Positions 52,036 to 62,296 are shown, counted from the first letter of the stretch. The stretch is DNA of 64,000 nt from Pseudomonadota bacterium (GCA_029780695.1 JAKOYD010000149.1:27806-91805); one strand, 5' to 3'. Notes: a model not told the origin generated them from the letters alone. Translations and numbers: made by a program.

Positions 52036-53355
52036 TCAGCTGTTGCAGTCGCCAGCCGGGCGGCGCGGCAGCTTCTTGTCGGCCAGGTACTTTTCAGAGC
52101 CGGACTTGATCATCGGCTTGATGATGGCGTCGTCCGACTGGTACCAGTCGTTGCCCACCACCCACTTGCCGCCGTCCCAGGTTTGCACACGCGCCCAGGT
52201 CGAGCCCATGTGATCGGCGCAGGTGGTCTGCAGCGGGCGCATCACGCCACCAAAGCCCAGCGCGTCCAGGCGCTTCTGGTCGAGGTTCAGGTTTTCGAGG
52301 CCCCAGCGCACCTGCTCGCTGGTCATGACCTTGCCCTTGCCAAAGCGTTCCTGCGCCTTGCGCACCGCCTCGACGCCCAGCATCTGGATGATCAGGCCGC
52401 GCGTGTACAGCACGCTGCCCACTTCGTCCTTGGGACCCGTGCCCTGGCCTTTGCCGTGCACCTGCGCCAGGATGTCCTGGATGACCTTGGGCTGCGTGCC
52501 CGAGCCGTTGAGCGCCAGCGCGTGATAGCCCTTGGCACCCGCGCCCACGTCGCGCACGTCAGGCTCGGCACCGGCCCACCACACGCCGTACATCTTGTCG
52601 CGCGGGTAGCCGGTGGCCTGCGCTTCCTTCAGCGCGGTGGAGTTCATCACGCCCCAGCCCCACAGCAGCACGTAGTCCGGGCGGCTCTGGCGCACCTGCA
52701 GCCAGGTGGCCTTCTGCTCGACTCCAGGCGCCGTCACGGGCAGCAGCGACAGATCGAAGCCGTGCATCTTGGCGCGCTCTTGCAACAGCGGAATCGGCTC
52801 CTTGCCAAACGGGCTGTCGTGATAAACCAGCGCGATCTTCTTGCCCTTGAGCTTGTCGAGGCCGCCGTTTTCCTTGCCCAGGTGCTGGATCAGGATGTCG
52901 GCGCCGGTCCAGTAGCTGCCCATCATGGGGAAGTTCCACTTGAACGCATTGCCGTCGGCCGACACGGACAGGCCATAGCCCAGCGTCATCAGCGGGATCT
53001 TGTCGGCGGGGGCCTTTTCGGTCAGCGCAAACGTGATGCCCGTCGACTGCGGGTCGATGAACGTCATGCCGGGCTTGCTCTTGAGGCGCTCGTAGCACTC
53101 CACGCCGCGGTCGGTGGCGTAGCCGGTTTCGCACTCTTCCCACGTCAGCTTGACGCCGTTGATGCCGCCGTCGCGCGCATTGATGAGCTTGAGGTAGTCC
53201 TGCTTGGCGTTGGCCCAGGGCGTGCCGTTGGGCGCATACGGCCCGGTGCGGTACGACAGCAGCGGGAAGAACTGCTCGGCTTGCGCGAACGCGCTGGTGG
53301 CGACCGATGAAGCCGCGACCACGGCGGCAGCGATCAGGGTCTTGCAAAGCTTCAT
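52036..53355 (-). CDS. ABC transporter substrate-binding protein (branched-chain/aromatic acid type)
   Basis: A 439-residue periplasmic receptor. AAGGAG precedes the ATG at 53355; the signal peptide is MKLCKTLIAAAVVAASSVATSAFAQ. The mature part reads FPLLSYRTGPYAPNGTPWANAKQDYLKLINARDGG, TGITFALTEKAPADKIPLMTLGYGL and IALVYHDSPFGKEPIPLLQE. It is longer than typical LivJ (about 380) and matches the subgroup found beside aryl-CoA ligases. It is the receptor for the surrounding LivGHMF proteins. Confidence 0.93.
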   Translation of the reverse strand: MKLCKTLIAAAVVAASSVATSAFAQAEQFFPLLSYRTGPYAPNGTPWANAKQDYLKLINARDGGINGVKLTWEECETGYATDRGVECYERLKSKPGMTFIDPQSTGITFALTEKAPADKIPLMTLGYGLSVSADGNAFKWNFPMMGSYWTGADILIQHLGKENGGLDKLKGKKIALVYHDSPFGKEPIPLLQERAKMHGFDLSLLPVTAPGVEQKATWLQVRQSRPDYVLLWGWGVMNSTALKEAQATGYPRDKMYGVWWAGAEPDVRDVGAGAKGYHALALNGSGTQPKVIQDILAQVHGKGQGTGPKDEVGSVLYTRGLIIQMLGVEAVRKAQERFGKGKVMTSEQVRWGLENLNLDQKRLDALGFGGVMRPLQTTCADHMGSTWARVQTWDGGKWVVGNDWYQSDDAIIKPMIKSGSEKYLADKKLPRRPAGDCNS

Positions 53356-53439
53356 GGATGTCTCCTTGGTGAATGGTTGAAGCAACGAAAAAACGAATGT
53401 CTTGAAGCGGCGGATGTCAGGGTGAACGCGAATGCGCAC

Positions 53440-53522
53440 CCGCATTCGAGGGGCCGCATGGCGTTGTCCTCCCTCGGGAACCAGAGGGGGAAAGGCGCGT
53501 CAGCGACGACTCAGGGGGGTGT
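53440..53522. repeat. GC-rich palindromic repeat between receptor and livM
   Basis: GTTGTCCTCCCTCGGGAACC, AGAGGGGGAAAGGCGCGTCA, CGACTCAGGGGGG. It is of the same general type as the copies at about 22746 and 51010. Confidence 0.5.
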
Positions 53523-53529
53523 CTCATGA

Positions 53530-54606
53530 TCAATGCGGGAACGGCCACAAGCGCAGCTTCTGCTTGCCCACCGACCACAGCTTGGCCAGTCCATGCGGCT
53601 CCACGATCAGGAACCACACGATCAGCGCGCCAAAGATCATCAGCTCGATGTGCGACGCCGTGGCCGTGGACACCGCCACGCCGAACAAACTGCCCGCCCA
53701 GGGCAGGAACTGGTTCAGGAAGATCGGCAGCACCACGATGAACGCGGCGCCGAAGAAGCTGCCCATGATCGAACCCAGTCCGCCGATGATCACCATGAAC
53801 AGCAGCTTGAACGACAGGTCCACGTTGAACGCGCTCGGCTCCCACGCGCTCAGATACACGAAGGCCCACAGCGCGCCGGCCATCCCCACGATGAAGGAGC
53901 TGACGGCGAAGGCGCTGAGCTTGGCGTACATGGGCCGGATGCCGATGACGGAAGCGGCGACGTCCATGTCGCGAATCGCCATCCACTCGCGGCCAATCGC
54001 GCTGCGCACCAGGTTCTTGGCCAACAGGGCCACGACCACCAGAATGGCGAGGCAGAACAGGTACTTGCTCAGCGCGCTCTCGATGGGAATGCCAAACACC
54101 TGCAACTGGCTCACCGACACCGAGCCGGACGGGGAGTCCAGGGTGAACCACTTGACGCGCAGGAACAGCCAGTCGGAAAAGAACTGCGCGGCCAGCGTGG
54201 CCACCGCCAAGTACAGGCCCTTCACGCGCAGGCTGGGCAGGCCGAACAGAATGCCGAACACGGTGGCGCACAGGCCACCCAGAATCAACGCCGGGATCAG
54301 CGGCATGCCGGGAATGCGGGCAAAGAAGTTGTAGGCGCCGTAGGCACCCACGGCCATGAACGCGCCGGAGCCCAGCGAGATCTGGCCGCAGTAGCCCACC
54401 AGGATGTTCACCCCCAGCGCGGCCAGCCCCATGATCACGAACGGGATCAGGATGGCGCGAAAGAAGTAATCGCTGGCCAGCATCGGCACCACCAGAAAGG
54501 CCACGGCCAGCAACAACAGCACGCCAACCCGATCCTGCATGATGGGAAAGATCTGCTGGTCGGCACGGTAGGTGGTCTTGAACTGGCCGTTTTCGCGGTA
54601 GAACAT
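53530..54606 (-). CDS. livM: ABC transporter permease, LivM type
   Basis: A 358-residue inner-membrane permease with about ten hydrophobic helices. It carries the LivM hallmark GYCGQISLGSGAFMAVGAY near residue 90 and the EAA-type loop IGREWMAIRDMDVAASVIGI. A GGLGSIMGSFFGAAFIVVLP helix follows. It pairs with LivH to form the channel. It lies 69 bp from livH, a gap that holds a dispersed repeat copy. Confidence 0.93.
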   Translation of the reverse strand: MFYRENGQFKTTYRADQQIFPIMQDRVGVLLLLAVAFLVVPMLASDYFFRAILIPFVIMGLAALGVNILVGYCGQISLGSGAFMAVGAYGAYNFFARIPGMPLIPALILGGLCATVFGILFGLPSLRVKGLYLAVATLAAQFFSDWLFLRVKWFTLDSPSGSVSVSQLQVFGIPIESALSKYLFCLAILVVVALLAKNLVRSAIGREWMAIRDMDVAASVIGIRPMYAKLSAFAVSSFIVGMAGALWAFVYLSAWEPSAFNVDLSFKLLFMVIIGGLGSIMGSFFGAAFIVVLPIFLNQFLPWAGSLFGVAVSTATASHIELMIFGALIVWFLIVEPHGLAKLWSVGKQKLRLWPFPH

Positions 54607-54624
54607 GATTTGTCTCGATTCTTG

Positions 54625-54680
54625 TGCTTTGGGTCGACGCGCTATGCGGGCATGCAGCTATAAAAAATGCAGCAATCAAA
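54625..54680 (-). repeat. Dispersed repeat between livH and livM
   Basis: Minus-strand copy: TGCATTTTTTATAGCTGCAT, GCCCGCATAGCGCGTCG. It also overlaps the last codons of livH. Confidence 0.5.
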
Positions 54681-55605
54681 CGCGATCGATGATTTTTTCG
54701 CCAAACAGGCCCTGCGGACGGAACAGCAGAAAGACCAGCGCCAGCACGTAGGCAAACCAGATTTCGATGCCGCCGCCGACGTAGGGGCCGAGATACACCT
54801 CGGACAATTTCTCGCCCACGCCGATGATCAGGCCGCCGATGATGGCGCCCGGTACCGACGTGAGACCGCCCAGGATCACCACGGGCAGTGCGCGCAACGC
54901 CACCGTGGTAAGCGAAAACTGCACGCCCAGCTTGCTGCCCCAGATCATGCCGGCCACCAGCGCGACGACGCCTGCCACGCACCAGACGATGACCCAGATG
55001 GTGCTGAGCGGAATGCCGATGGATTGCGCCGCCTGGTGGTCGTCGGCCACGGCGCGCAGCGCACGGCCGGTCTTGGTTTTCTGGAAGAAAACCGTCAGCA
55101 GGGCCACCAGCGCGGCGGCGATCAGCGCGGCAATCAGGTCTTCCTTGTTGACCATCACGCCACCCTGGAACAGGCTCTCCAGCACGATCACCGGGTCCTT
55201 GGGCATGCCGATGTCGATCTTGTAGATGTCGCTGCCAAACAGCGACTGGCCCACGCCCTCCAGAAAGTAGGTGATGCCCAGCGTGGCCATCAGCAGCGTG
55301 GCGCCTTCCTGGTTGACCAGGTGGCGCAGCACCAGTTTTTCGATCAGCCAGGCCACGATGAACATCATGATGCCGGCGCCGATGAAGGCCAGGACGTTGG
55401 CGACGATCACGTTGTCGATGCCGAACTTGGCCGGGATCCACTCCGAGAATCGCGCCATGGCCAGCGCGGCGAACAGCACCATCGCGCCTTGGGCAAAGTT
55501 GAACACGCCCGACGCCTTGAAGATCAGCACGAAGCCCAGCGCCACCAGCGAATACAGCATGCCGGTCATCAGACCGCCGAGCAGGGTTTCCAGAAAAAAT
55601 CCCAT
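54676..55605 (-). CDS. livH: ABC transporter permease, LivH type
   Basis: A 309-residue inner-membrane permease: FLETLLGGLMTGMLYSLVALGFVLIFKASGVFNFAQGAMV at the N-terminus is the LivH hallmark. The cytoplasmic loop is TKTGRALRAVADDHQAAQSIGIPLSTIW. Later helices include VVILGGLTSVPGAIIGGLIIGVGE and the end FRPQGLFGEKIIDRV. It forms the channel with LivM. It lies 18 bp after livG in the same operon. Confidence 0.93.
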   Translation of the reverse strand: MGFFLETLLGGLMTGMLYSLVALGFVLIFKASGVFNFAQGAMVLFAALAMARFSEWIPAKFGIDNVIVANVLAFIGAGIMMFIVAWLIEKLVLRHLVNQEGATLLMATLGITYFLEGVGQSLFGSDIYKIDIGMPKDPVIVLESLFQGGVMVNKEDLIAALIAAALVALLTVFFQKTKTGRALRAVADDHQAAQSIGIPLSTIWVIVWCVAGVVALVAGMIWGSKLGVQFSLTTVALRALPVVILGGLTSVPGAIIGGLIIGVGEKLSEVYLGPYVGGGIEIWFAYVLALVFLLFRPQGLFGEKIIDRV

Positions 55606-55623
55606 GATCTTGTCTCCCCGCCG

Positions 55624-56466
55624 TCAGTGGCTCGTGCCCAGGTACGCCCGGATCACGTCTTCGTTGTTGCGCACTTCATCCGGCGTGCCGTCGCCGATCT
55701 TCTTGCCGTAGTCCAGCACCACCACGCGGTCGGAAATGTCCATCACCACGCCCATGTCGTGCTCAATCAGCACGATGGTGGTGCCGAACTCGTCGTTCAC
55801 GTCGAGGATGAAGCGGCTCATGTCCTGCTTTTCTTCGACGTTCATGCCGGCCATGGGCTCGTCGAGCAGCAGCACTTGCGGCTCCATGGCCAGCGCCCGT
55901 CCCAGGTCGACGCGCTTTTGCAGGCCGTAGGGCAATTGGCCCACGGGCGTCTTGCGATAAGCCTGAATTTCGAGGAAGTCGATGATGCGTTCGACGAATT
56001 CGCGGTGCTTGATTTCCTCGCGCTCGGCCGGGCCGATGCGCAGCGCCTGCATGAACAGGTTGCTCTTGATCTTGAGGTTGCGGCCCGACATGATGTTGTC
56101 GAGCACGCTCATGCCCTTGAACAGCGCCAGGTTCTGGAAGGTGCGCGCCACGCCCATTTCAGCCACCTGACGGCTGTTCATGTGCGCGAAGGTCTGGCCG
56201 CGGAAGGTGATGCTGCCTTCGCTGGGCGTGTACACGCCGTTGATGCAGTTGAGCATCGACGACTTGCCGGCGCCGTTGGGGCCGATGATGGAGCGGATCT
56301 CGTGCTCCTTCACGTTGAACGAGATATCGGTCAGCGCCTTCACGCCGCCAAAGCGCAGGCTGATGTTCTTGATGTCGAGAATCACGTCGCCAATCTTCTT
56401 GGCGTGAACTTGCTCGAGCGGGGGTGCGTCGGGCGGCAGGGGCATCATGGCGTGGGGCGCGTTCAT
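55624..56466 (-). CDS. livG: ABC transporter ATP-binding protein, LivG type
   Basis: A 280-residue ATPase: Walker A GPNGAGKSS, TFRGQTFAHMNSRQVAEMGVARTFQNLALF (LivG Q-loop region), the degenerate signature VGQLPYGLQKRVDLGRAL and Walker B VLLLDEPMAGMN. The LPYGLQKR variant is usual in LivG proteins. It overlaps the CoA ligase stop (ATGA), so ligase and transporter are made together. Confidence 0.93.
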   Translation of the reverse strand: MNAPHAMMPLPPDAPPLEQVHAKKIGDVILDIKNISLRFGGVKALTDISFNVKEHEIRSIIGPNGAGKSSMLNCINGVYTPSEGSITFRGQTFAHMNSRQVAEMGVARTFQNLALFKGMSVLDNIMSGRNLKIKSNLFMQALRIGPAEREEIKHREFVERIIDFLEIQAYRKTPVGQLPYGLQKRVDLGRALAMEPQVLLLDEPMAGMNVEEKQDMSRFILDVNDEFGTTIVLIEHDMGVVMDISDRVVVLDYGKKIGDGTPDEVRNNEDVIRAYLGTSH

Positions 56467-58397
56467 GCGGCGCTCCTGACAGGCGGGAAGGTCTTGGCGT
56501 CGAGGATCTTCAGATTGGCGCTCACCTTGCCGGTGCGCCCGTCCTCGAACTTCACGGCGGTTTCGATGAACTGCTCGGTCTTGCCGGAATACAGCGCGTC
56601 GATCAGCACGGCGTACTTGTCGGCCACGAAGCCGCGCCGCACCTTGCGCGTGCGCGTCAGTTCGTCGTCGTCCGGGTCCAGCTCCTTGTGCAGCACCAGA
56701 AAGCGCGCGATCTGCGTGTCTTCCATGCCCTCTTCGCTGGCCAGGTCGGCGTTCACCTTCTCGACGCACTCGGCCATCATCTTGAGCACCTCGGGCTTGG
56801 CCGCCAGATCGACGTAACCAGCATAGGGCAGGCCCTGGCGCTCGGCCCAGCTACCCACCGCCTCGAAGTCGATGTTGATGAAGGCGGTCACCATGTCCTT
56901 GCCGTTGCCAAAGCACACCGCCTCTTTGATCTGCGGGAAGAACTTGAGCTTGTTCTCGATGTAGTTGGGCGCGAACATGGCGCCGCCGGCCATCTTGCCC
57001 ACGTCCTTGGCGCGGTCGATGATGCGCAGGTGGCCGTCGTGGTCCAGCACGCCGGCGTCGCCGGTCTTGAAGTAGCCGTTTTCGTCGATCACTTCGGCGG
57101 TGGCGTCGGGCCGCTTGTAGTATTCCTTCAGCACCGACACGCCCTTGACCAGCACTTCGCCGTTGTCGGCAATCTTCAGCTCGATGCCCGGTGCGGCCTG
57201 GCCCACGCTGTTGAGTTTGACCTGCCCGTTCTTCTGGATGCAGACGTAGGCGCAGGTCTCGGTCTGCCCGTAGAGCTGCTTCAGGTTCACGCCGATCGAG
57301 CGGAAGAAGCGGAACAGGTCCGGCCCGATCGCCGCCCCGGCCGTGTAGGCCACGCGAATGCGCGACAGGCCCATGGCGTTTTTCAGCGGGCCGTAGACCA
57401 GCAGGTTGCCCAGGCCGTACATCAGTTTGTCGCCCATGCCGACCGGCTTGCCGTCCAGGATGTCGGAGCCAACGCGGCGCGCCACGTCCATGAACTTGCG
57501 GTGCATGGCCTGCTTGAACCTGGCCGCGTCTTCCATGCGGATCGACACCGAGGTCAGCATGCCTTCGAACACGCGCGGCGGGGCGAAGTAATAGGTCGGC
57601 CCGATCTCGCGCATGTCGATGTTGACGGTCTCGCTGGACTCCGGGCAGTTGATGGTGAAACCCGCCACCAGCCATTGCGCCAGCGAGAACAGGTGGTCGC
57701 CCACCCACGCGGGGGGCAGGTACGACAGCACGTTGTCCTTGCCATTCAGACCATCGGTCTGCACGCCACCCGCGGCCGAGCCAATGAAGCTGGCGTGCGT
57801 CTGGCATACGCCCTTGGGGCGGCCGGTGGTGCCTGAGGTGTAGAGGATGACCGACACGTCATCAGGCTGGCCCAGCGCCACCGATTTGTCGAACAGCTGC
57901 GGGTGCGCTTCGTCGTGCTTCTTGCCCAGCGCCATGAGCTCGTCCACACTGATCAGCCCCGGCTGCGTGTAGTTGCGCATGCCGCGCGGGTCGTCGTAGA
58001 TGATGTGCGTGAGGCCGGGCACGCTCTCGCGCAGCTCCAGCATCTTGTCGACCTGCTCCTGGTTCTCGGCGAAGGCGAAATGCACCTCGGCGTCTTCCAG
58101 CACGAAGGCCATTTCGGCGGCCACCGCATCCTGGTACATCGGCACCGGCACGCCACGCATCGCCTGCACGGCGACGAACATCAGGTACAGGTGCGGGCGG
58201 TTGTCGCCCACGATGGCCAGGTTCTGCCCCGGCGTGAAACCCAGCGACGACAGGCCCGCCGCCATGGCGCGCACATCGCCCAGCGCGCGCTGCCAGCTCC
58301 AGGTTTGCCAGATGCCGTATTCCTTTTCGCGCAGCGCCGGCTCCTGCGGGCGTTCGCTGGCGTGCTTTTGCAACAGGCGGGGGAAAGTGGTCGCCAT
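56463..58397 (-). CDS. Long-chain/aryl acyl-CoA synthetase (AMP-forming), transporter-linked
   Basis: A 644-residue FAA1-type ligase. AAGGAG lies 9 nt before the ATG at 58397. P-loop VILYTSGTTGRPKGVCQTHAS, A5 KQLYGQTETCAYVCIQ, A8 LRIIDRAKDVGKMAGGAMFAPNYIENKLKF. The FAA1-type C-terminus carries DDDELTRTRKVRRGFVADKYAVLIDALYSG. Ligases of this class head Liv-type operons in aromatic-degrading betaproteobacteria and trap the imported acid as CoA thioester. It is divergent from the Crp/Fnr gene across a 141-bp spacer. Confidence 0.92.
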   Translation of the reverse strand: MATTFPRLLQKHASERPQEPALREKEYGIWQTWSWQRALGDVRAMAAGLSSLGFTPGQNLAIVGDNRPHLYLMFVAVQAMRGVPVPMYQDAVAAEMAFVLEDAEVHFAFAENQEQVDKMLELRESVPGLTHIIYDDPRGMRNYTQPGLISVDELMALGKKHDEAHPQLFDKSVALGQPDDVSVILYTSGTTGRPKGVCQTHASFIGSAAGGVQTDGLNGKDNVLSYLPPAWVGDHLFSLAQWLVAGFTINCPESSETVNIDMREIGPTYYFAPPRVFEGMLTSVSIRMEDAARFKQAMHRKFMDVARRVGSDILDGKPVGMGDKLMYGLGNLLVYGPLKNAMGLSRIRVAYTAGAAIGPDLFRFFRSIGVNLKQLYGQTETCAYVCIQKNGQVKLNSVGQAAPGIELKIADNGEVLVKGVSVLKEYYKRPDATAEVIDENGYFKTGDAGVLDHDGHLRIIDRAKDVGKMAGGAMFAPNYIENKLKFFPQIKEAVCFGNGKDMVTAFINIDFEAVGSWAERQGLPYAGYVDLAAKPEVLKMMAECVEKVNADLASEEGMEDTQIARFLVLHKELDPDDDELTRTRKVRRGFVADKYAVLIDALYSGKTEQFIETAVKFEDGRTGKVSANLKILDAKTFPPVRSAA

Positions 58398-58487
58398 GGG
58401 GGCGTTATCTCCTTCGGGTTGGCAGCCAGGTGCTTGGCCGGGCGGCTGAATAATGGGCGTATGGTACGTGGGCACTTTGACGCCATG

Positions 58488-58505
58488 TTGTCGTTTGGAC
58501 GACAA
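58488..58505. promoter_or_regulatory. Crp/Fnr-type palindromic operator
   Basis: TTGTCGTTTGGACGACAA: perfect 6-bp arms TTGTCG/CGACAA around TTTGGA, midway between the divergent ligase and regulator genes (34 bp before the regulator ATG). The size and symmetry fit a Crp/Fnr-family dimer. Probably it is the site of the adjacent regulator. Confidence 0.6.
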
Positions 58506-58538
58506 TTGATCGGCAATTTCCCTAGGTTTAACCCGTAG

Positions 58539-59246
58539 ATGACTGCGACCTCCAGCCTGCACGAGCGGCGCCGCCCGCTAGGCGACGATGAGTTGGCCGG
58601 CGTGCCCTGGCTGCCGCATTTGACGCCCGCCGAGCGCGCGCGCGCGGCAGCGGCCATGCGCATCAGCGATGCCGAGCCAGGCGAGTTGATCTGCCGCATC
58701 GGCGCGCCCGCCACCTACTGGTTTGGCGTGCTCGACGGACTGCTGAAAATGAGCACCGACACCGCGCAGGGCCAGACCATCACGTTCTCGGGCCTCACGC
58801 CGGGCGGATGGTTCGGCGAAGGCACGGTGCTCAAGCGCGAAACCTACCGCTACAACATTCAGGCGCTGCGCCGCAGCCGCGTCGCCGGGTTGCCGCTGGA
58901 CAGCTTTCACTGGCTGCTGGACCACTCCATCGGCTTCAACCGCTTCGTGATGAACCAGTTGAACGAGCGGCTGGCGCAGTTCATCCTGGCCATCGAAGCC
59001 GACCGCACGCCCGTGCCCGAGCAGCGCGTGGCGCGCAACCTGGCGGCGCTGGTCAACCCAGTGCTGTTTCCGGGCGTGGGCGAGATGTTGCGCATCACGC
59101 AGCAGGAATTGGCTTACCTGGTCGGCCTGTCGCGCCAGCGCGTGAACGAGGCGCTGCAGGCCCTGGCCGCGCAGGGTCTGCTGCGCATCGAATACGGCGG
59201 CCTGCGCATACTGGACCTGGGCGCCTTGCGGACGCGGTATTTCTGA
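58539..59246 (+). CDS. Crp/Fnr family transcriptional regulator
   Basis: A 235-residue regulator. Residues about 20-150 form the cyclic-nucleotide-type jelly roll (GELICRIGAPATYWFGVLDGLLKMS, GLTPGGWFGEGTVLKRETYRYNIQALRRSRVAGLP). The C-terminal winged helix reads LRITQQELAYLVGLSRQRVNEALQALAAQGLLRIEYGGLRI. No Fnr-type Cys cluster is seen at the N-terminus, so it is not an oxygen sensor of that kind; the effector may be an acyl-CoA or cAMP-like ligand. It lies divergent from the ligase-Liv operon, with a palindrome between them. Confidence 0.9.
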   Translation: MTATSSLHERRRPLGDDELAGVPWLPHLTPAERARAAAAMRISDAEPGELICRIGAPATYWFGVLDGLLKMSTDTAQGQTITFSGLTPGGWFGEGTVLKRETYRYNIQALRRSRVAGLPLDSFHWLLDHSIGFNRFVMNQLNERLAQFILAIEADRTPVPEQRVARNLAALVNPVLFPGVGEMLRITQQELAYLVGLSRQRVNEALQALAAQGLLRIEYGGLRILDLGALRTRYF

Positions 59247-59285
59247 CACCGCCAACAAGAGGCCGCCGCTGGCCGCGCCCGTCGG

Positions 59286-59362
59286 ATCGGCTCAAAAAAT
59301 CCAAATCAAAACACGCCCCAGCGCTTGCCTGTACTGCGCAGTCAGCTATCTTTTTGATAGTT
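59286..59362 (-). repeat. Dispersed ~60-bp repeat, intergenic copy
   Basis: Minus-strand full copy: ACTATCAAAAAGATAGCTGA, CTGCGCAGTACAGGCAAGCG, CTGGGGCGTGTTTTGATTTG, contiguous. Together with the copies at 25366 and 29206 it defines the family pattern. Confidence 0.8.
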
Positions 59363-59378
59363 TCACATAATTCGCCTC

Positions 59379-60203
59379 ATGACCCTTCCTCCCACGTTCC
59401 GCCGCGCCCCGCGGCCCGAGCACGCCGCCGCGCCCGACGCCGCCCAACCGGGCAGCGTGCGCCTGAACAAGCGCCTGGCCGACATGGGCCTGTGCTCGCG
59501 CCGCGAAGCCGATGAATGGATCGAACGCGGCTGGGTGCGCGTCAACGGCCAGGTGGCGGCCATGGGCACCAAGGTGACGCCGCAGGACCGCGTGACGGTG
59601 CAGCGCGAAGCCGAGGCCGCGCAGGCGCAGCGCGTCACCATCCTGCTGCACAAGCCGGTGGGCTACGTCAGCGGCCAGGCCGAGGACGGCCACCAGCCCG
59701 CGGTGACGCTGATCAACGCCCGCAGCCACTGGCATGGCGACGCCAGCCGCATCCGCTTTTCGCCGGCGCAACTCAAAGGGCTGGCGCCCGCGGGCCGGCT
59801 GGACATCGATTCGGTCGGCCTGCTGGTGCTGACGCAGGACGGCCGTGTGGCGCGCACGCTGATCGGCGAAGACTCCACCGTCGACAAGGAATACCTGGTG
59901 CGCGTGGCCTACGACCAAGTCACCGAAAACGTGCAGGCGGCCTTTCCGCCCGAGCGGCTGGCGCGGCTGCGGCACGGGCTGTCGCTGGACGGCCAGCCGC
60001 TGAAGCCCGCGCTGGTCGACTGGCAAAACCCCGAGCAATTGCGCTTCGTGCTGAACGAGGGCAAGAAGCGCCAGATTCGCCGCATGTGCGAGCAGGTGGG
60101 CCTGAAGGTAACCGGCCTCAAGCGCATCCGCATTGGCCGCGTGGTGTTGGGGAAATTGCCGGTGGGCCAATGGCGTTACCTGGACGCGCATGAAGCGTTC
60201 TAG
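59379..60203 (+). CDS. rRNA pseudouridine synthase (RsuA/RluB/RluF family)
   Basis: A 274-residue RNA-modifying enzyme. The S4 domain ([34 protein letters not shown]) precedes the catalytic domain with [17 protein letters not shown], whose Asp is catalytic, and [29 protein letters not shown] near the C-terminus. The layout is closest to RluF-like proteins, which isomerise uridine in 23S rRNA. The gene is single and housekeeping, and has a dispersed repeat just upstream. Confidence 0.9.
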   Translation: MTLPPTFRRAPRPEHAAAPDAAQPGSVRLNKRLADMGLCSRREADEWIERGWVRVNGQVAAMGTKVTPQDRVTVQREAEAAQAQRVTILLHKPVGYVSGQAEDGHQPAVTLINARSHWHGDASRIRFSPAQLKGLAPAGRLDIDSVGLLVLTQDGRVARTLIGEDSTVDKEYLVRVAYDQVTENVQAAFPPERLARLRHGLSLDGQPLKPALVDWQNPEQLRFVLNEGKKRQIRRMCEQVGLKVTGLKRIRIGRVVLGKLPVGQWRYLDAHEAF

Positions 60204-60337
60204 GGCCCGGGCAGCAGCAGGCCAGCCGGGGCGCCAAGCCGGGGGCGGACTTGAATCGGCCGCCGCCGACCGCATCTGAGCGCGATGCTGGCGGCGCGCG
60301 GTCGCCAGCAGTGTTCCCCTCATTCCAACTTTCACCC

Positions 60338-62296
60338 ATGAGCACCCAAACACACGCTTTCCAGGCCGAGGTTGCGCAGCTGCTGCACCTGGTCACGCAT
60401 TCGTTGTATTCCAACCCCGAGATCTTTCTGCGCGAACTGATCTCCAACGCCTCGGATGCCTGCGACAAGCTGCGCTTCGAGGCGCTGGCCAACCCGGCGC
60501 TGCTCGAAGATCAGCCCAACCTCGAAGTGCGCATCGCCTTCGACAAGGCGGCCAAGACGCTGACGGTGACCGATACCGGCATCGGCATGAACGAGGCCGA
60601 GGCCATCCTGCACCTGGGCACCATCGCCAAGAGCGGCACCAAGGACTTCTTCGCCCAACTGTCGGGCGACCAGAAGGCCGATGCGCAGCTGATCGGCCAG
60701 TTCGGCGTGGGCTTTTATTCGGGCTTCATCGTGGCCGACCGGATCACCGTCGAATCGCGCCGCGCCGGCGTGCCGGCGAGTGAAGGCGTGCGCTGGGTGA
60801 GCCGGGGCGCGGGTGAATTCGAGGTCGAACCCATCACCCGCCCCGAGCGCGGCACCAGCGTCATCCTGCACTTGCGCGACGACGCGCTGGATTTTGCCGA
60901 CGCCTGGAAGCTGAAGGAGTTGATCGGCAAATATTCCGACCACATCGCCCTGCCCATCAAGATGGAAGGCGAGAAATGGGAAGAAGGCAAGGAAGAAGGC
61001 CAACCGGGCCAGATGGTCAAGACCGGCGAATGGGAGACCGTCAACCAGGCGACCGCGCTGTGGACGCGGCCAAGGAAGGACGTCACCGACGAGCAGTACG
61101 TCGGGTTTTACGAGCAGCTGGCGCACGACTGGCAGCCGCCGCTGGCCTGGAGCCACAACCGCGTCGAAGGCAGCACCGAATACACGCAGCTGCTGTACAT
61201 CCCCGGCCACGCGCCGCTTGACCTGTGGGACCGCGACCGCAAGGCCGGCATCAAACTGTACGTGCGGCGCGTGTTCATCATGGACGACGCCGAGCAGTTG
61301 TTGCCGCGCTACCTGCGCTTCGTCAAGGGCGTGGTCGATTCGGCCGACCTGCCGCTGAACGTGAGCCGCGAATTGCTGCAGGAAAGCCGCGACGTGCGCG
61401 CCATCCGCGAAGGCAATACGCGCCGCGTGCTCGGCATGCTGGAAGACCTGGTCAAGGCCGAACCGGCCGCGGCGCCCCCGTCTGGCGCGGCCGACGGCGT
61501 GACCGACGTGCAGGACAAGAACGATGCCCCCACAGGCGCTGACAAATACGCCCTCTTCTGGCGCGAATTCGGCGCCGTACTGAAAGAGGGCCTGGGCGAA
61601 GACCACGCCAACCGCGACCGCATCGCCCAGCTGCTGCGCTACGCCTCCACCACCAGCGACGGCGTGACGGTGTCGCTGACCGACTACAAGGCGCGCATGA
61701 AGGACGGCCAGAAAGCCATCTACTACATCACCGCCGACACCCTGGCGGCGGCCAAAAACAGCCCGCAGCTTGAAGTCTTCAAGAAAAAAGGCATCGAGGT
61801 GCTGCTCATGACCGACCGCGTGGACGAATGGGCGCTGTCTTACCTGCGCGACTTCGACGGCACGCCGCTGCAGTCGGTCGCCAAGGGCGCGGTCGACCTG
61901 GGCGATCTGCAGGACGAGGCCGAGAAGAAAGCGGCCGAACAAGCCGCCGAAAACGTCAAGCCCCTGCTGGACAAATTGAAGCACGTGCTGAAGGACCAAG
62001 TGGAAGACGTGCGCGTGACCGCGCGCCTGGTCGACTCGCCGGCCTGCCTGGTCGTCCAGGACGCCGGCATGAGCATGCAACTGGCGCGCATGCTGAAGCA
62101 GGCCGGCCAGCCCGTGCCCGACACCAAGCCCGTGCTCGAAATCAACGCCGAGCACCCGCTGGTGAAAAAGCTGGAAGGCAGCGACCACTTCGACGACCTG
62201 GCCCACATCCTGTTCGACCAGGCCGTGCTGGCCGAAGGCGGCCTGCCGGACGACCCGGCGGCTTATGTGCGCCGCGTGAACACGCTGCTGGCCTGA
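60338..62296 (+). CDS. htpG: Chaperone protein HtpG (Hsp90)
   Basis: A 652-residue Hsp90. The GHKL ATPase domain shows [49 protein letters not shown] and [19 protein letters not shown]. The middle domain has [25 protein letters not shown] and [24 protein letters not shown]. The C-terminal dimerisation domain ends [27 protein letters not shown]. It is slightly longer than the E. coli protein owing to an Ala/Pro-rich insert after [25 protein letters not shown]-driven cytoplasmic chaperone. No sigma-32 promoter was identified by eye. Confidence 0.97.
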   Translation: MSTQTHAFQAEVAQLLHLVTHSLYSNPEIFLRELISNASDACDKLRFEALANPALLEDQPNLEVRIAFDKAAKTLTVTDTGIGMNEAEAILHLGTIAKSGTKDFFAQLSGDQKADAQLIGQFGVGFYSGFIVADRITVESRRAGVPASEGVRWVSRGAGEFEVEPITRPERGTSVILHLRDDALDFADAWKLKELIGKYSDHIALPIKMEGEKWEEGKEEGQPGQMVKTGEWETVNQATALWTRPRKDVTDEQYVGFYEQLAHDWQPPLAWSHNRVEGSTEYTQLLYIPGHAPLDLWDRDRKAGIKLYVRRVFIMDDAEQLLPRYLRFVKGVVDSADLPLNVSRELLQESRDVRAIREGNTRRVLGMLEDLVKAEPAAAPPSGAADGVTDVQDKNDAPTGADKYALFWREFGAVLKEGLGEDHANRDRIAQLLRYASTTSDGVTVSLTDYKARMKDGQKAIYYITADTLAAAKNSPQLEVFKKKGIEVLLMTDRVDEWALSYLRDFDGTPLQSVAKGAVDLGDLQDEAEKKAAEQAAENVKPLLDKLKHVLKDQVEDVRVTARLVDSPACLVVQDAGMSMQLARMLKQAGQPVPDTKPVLEINAEHPLVKKLEGSDHFDDLAHILFDQAVLAEGGLPDDPAAYVRRVNTLLA

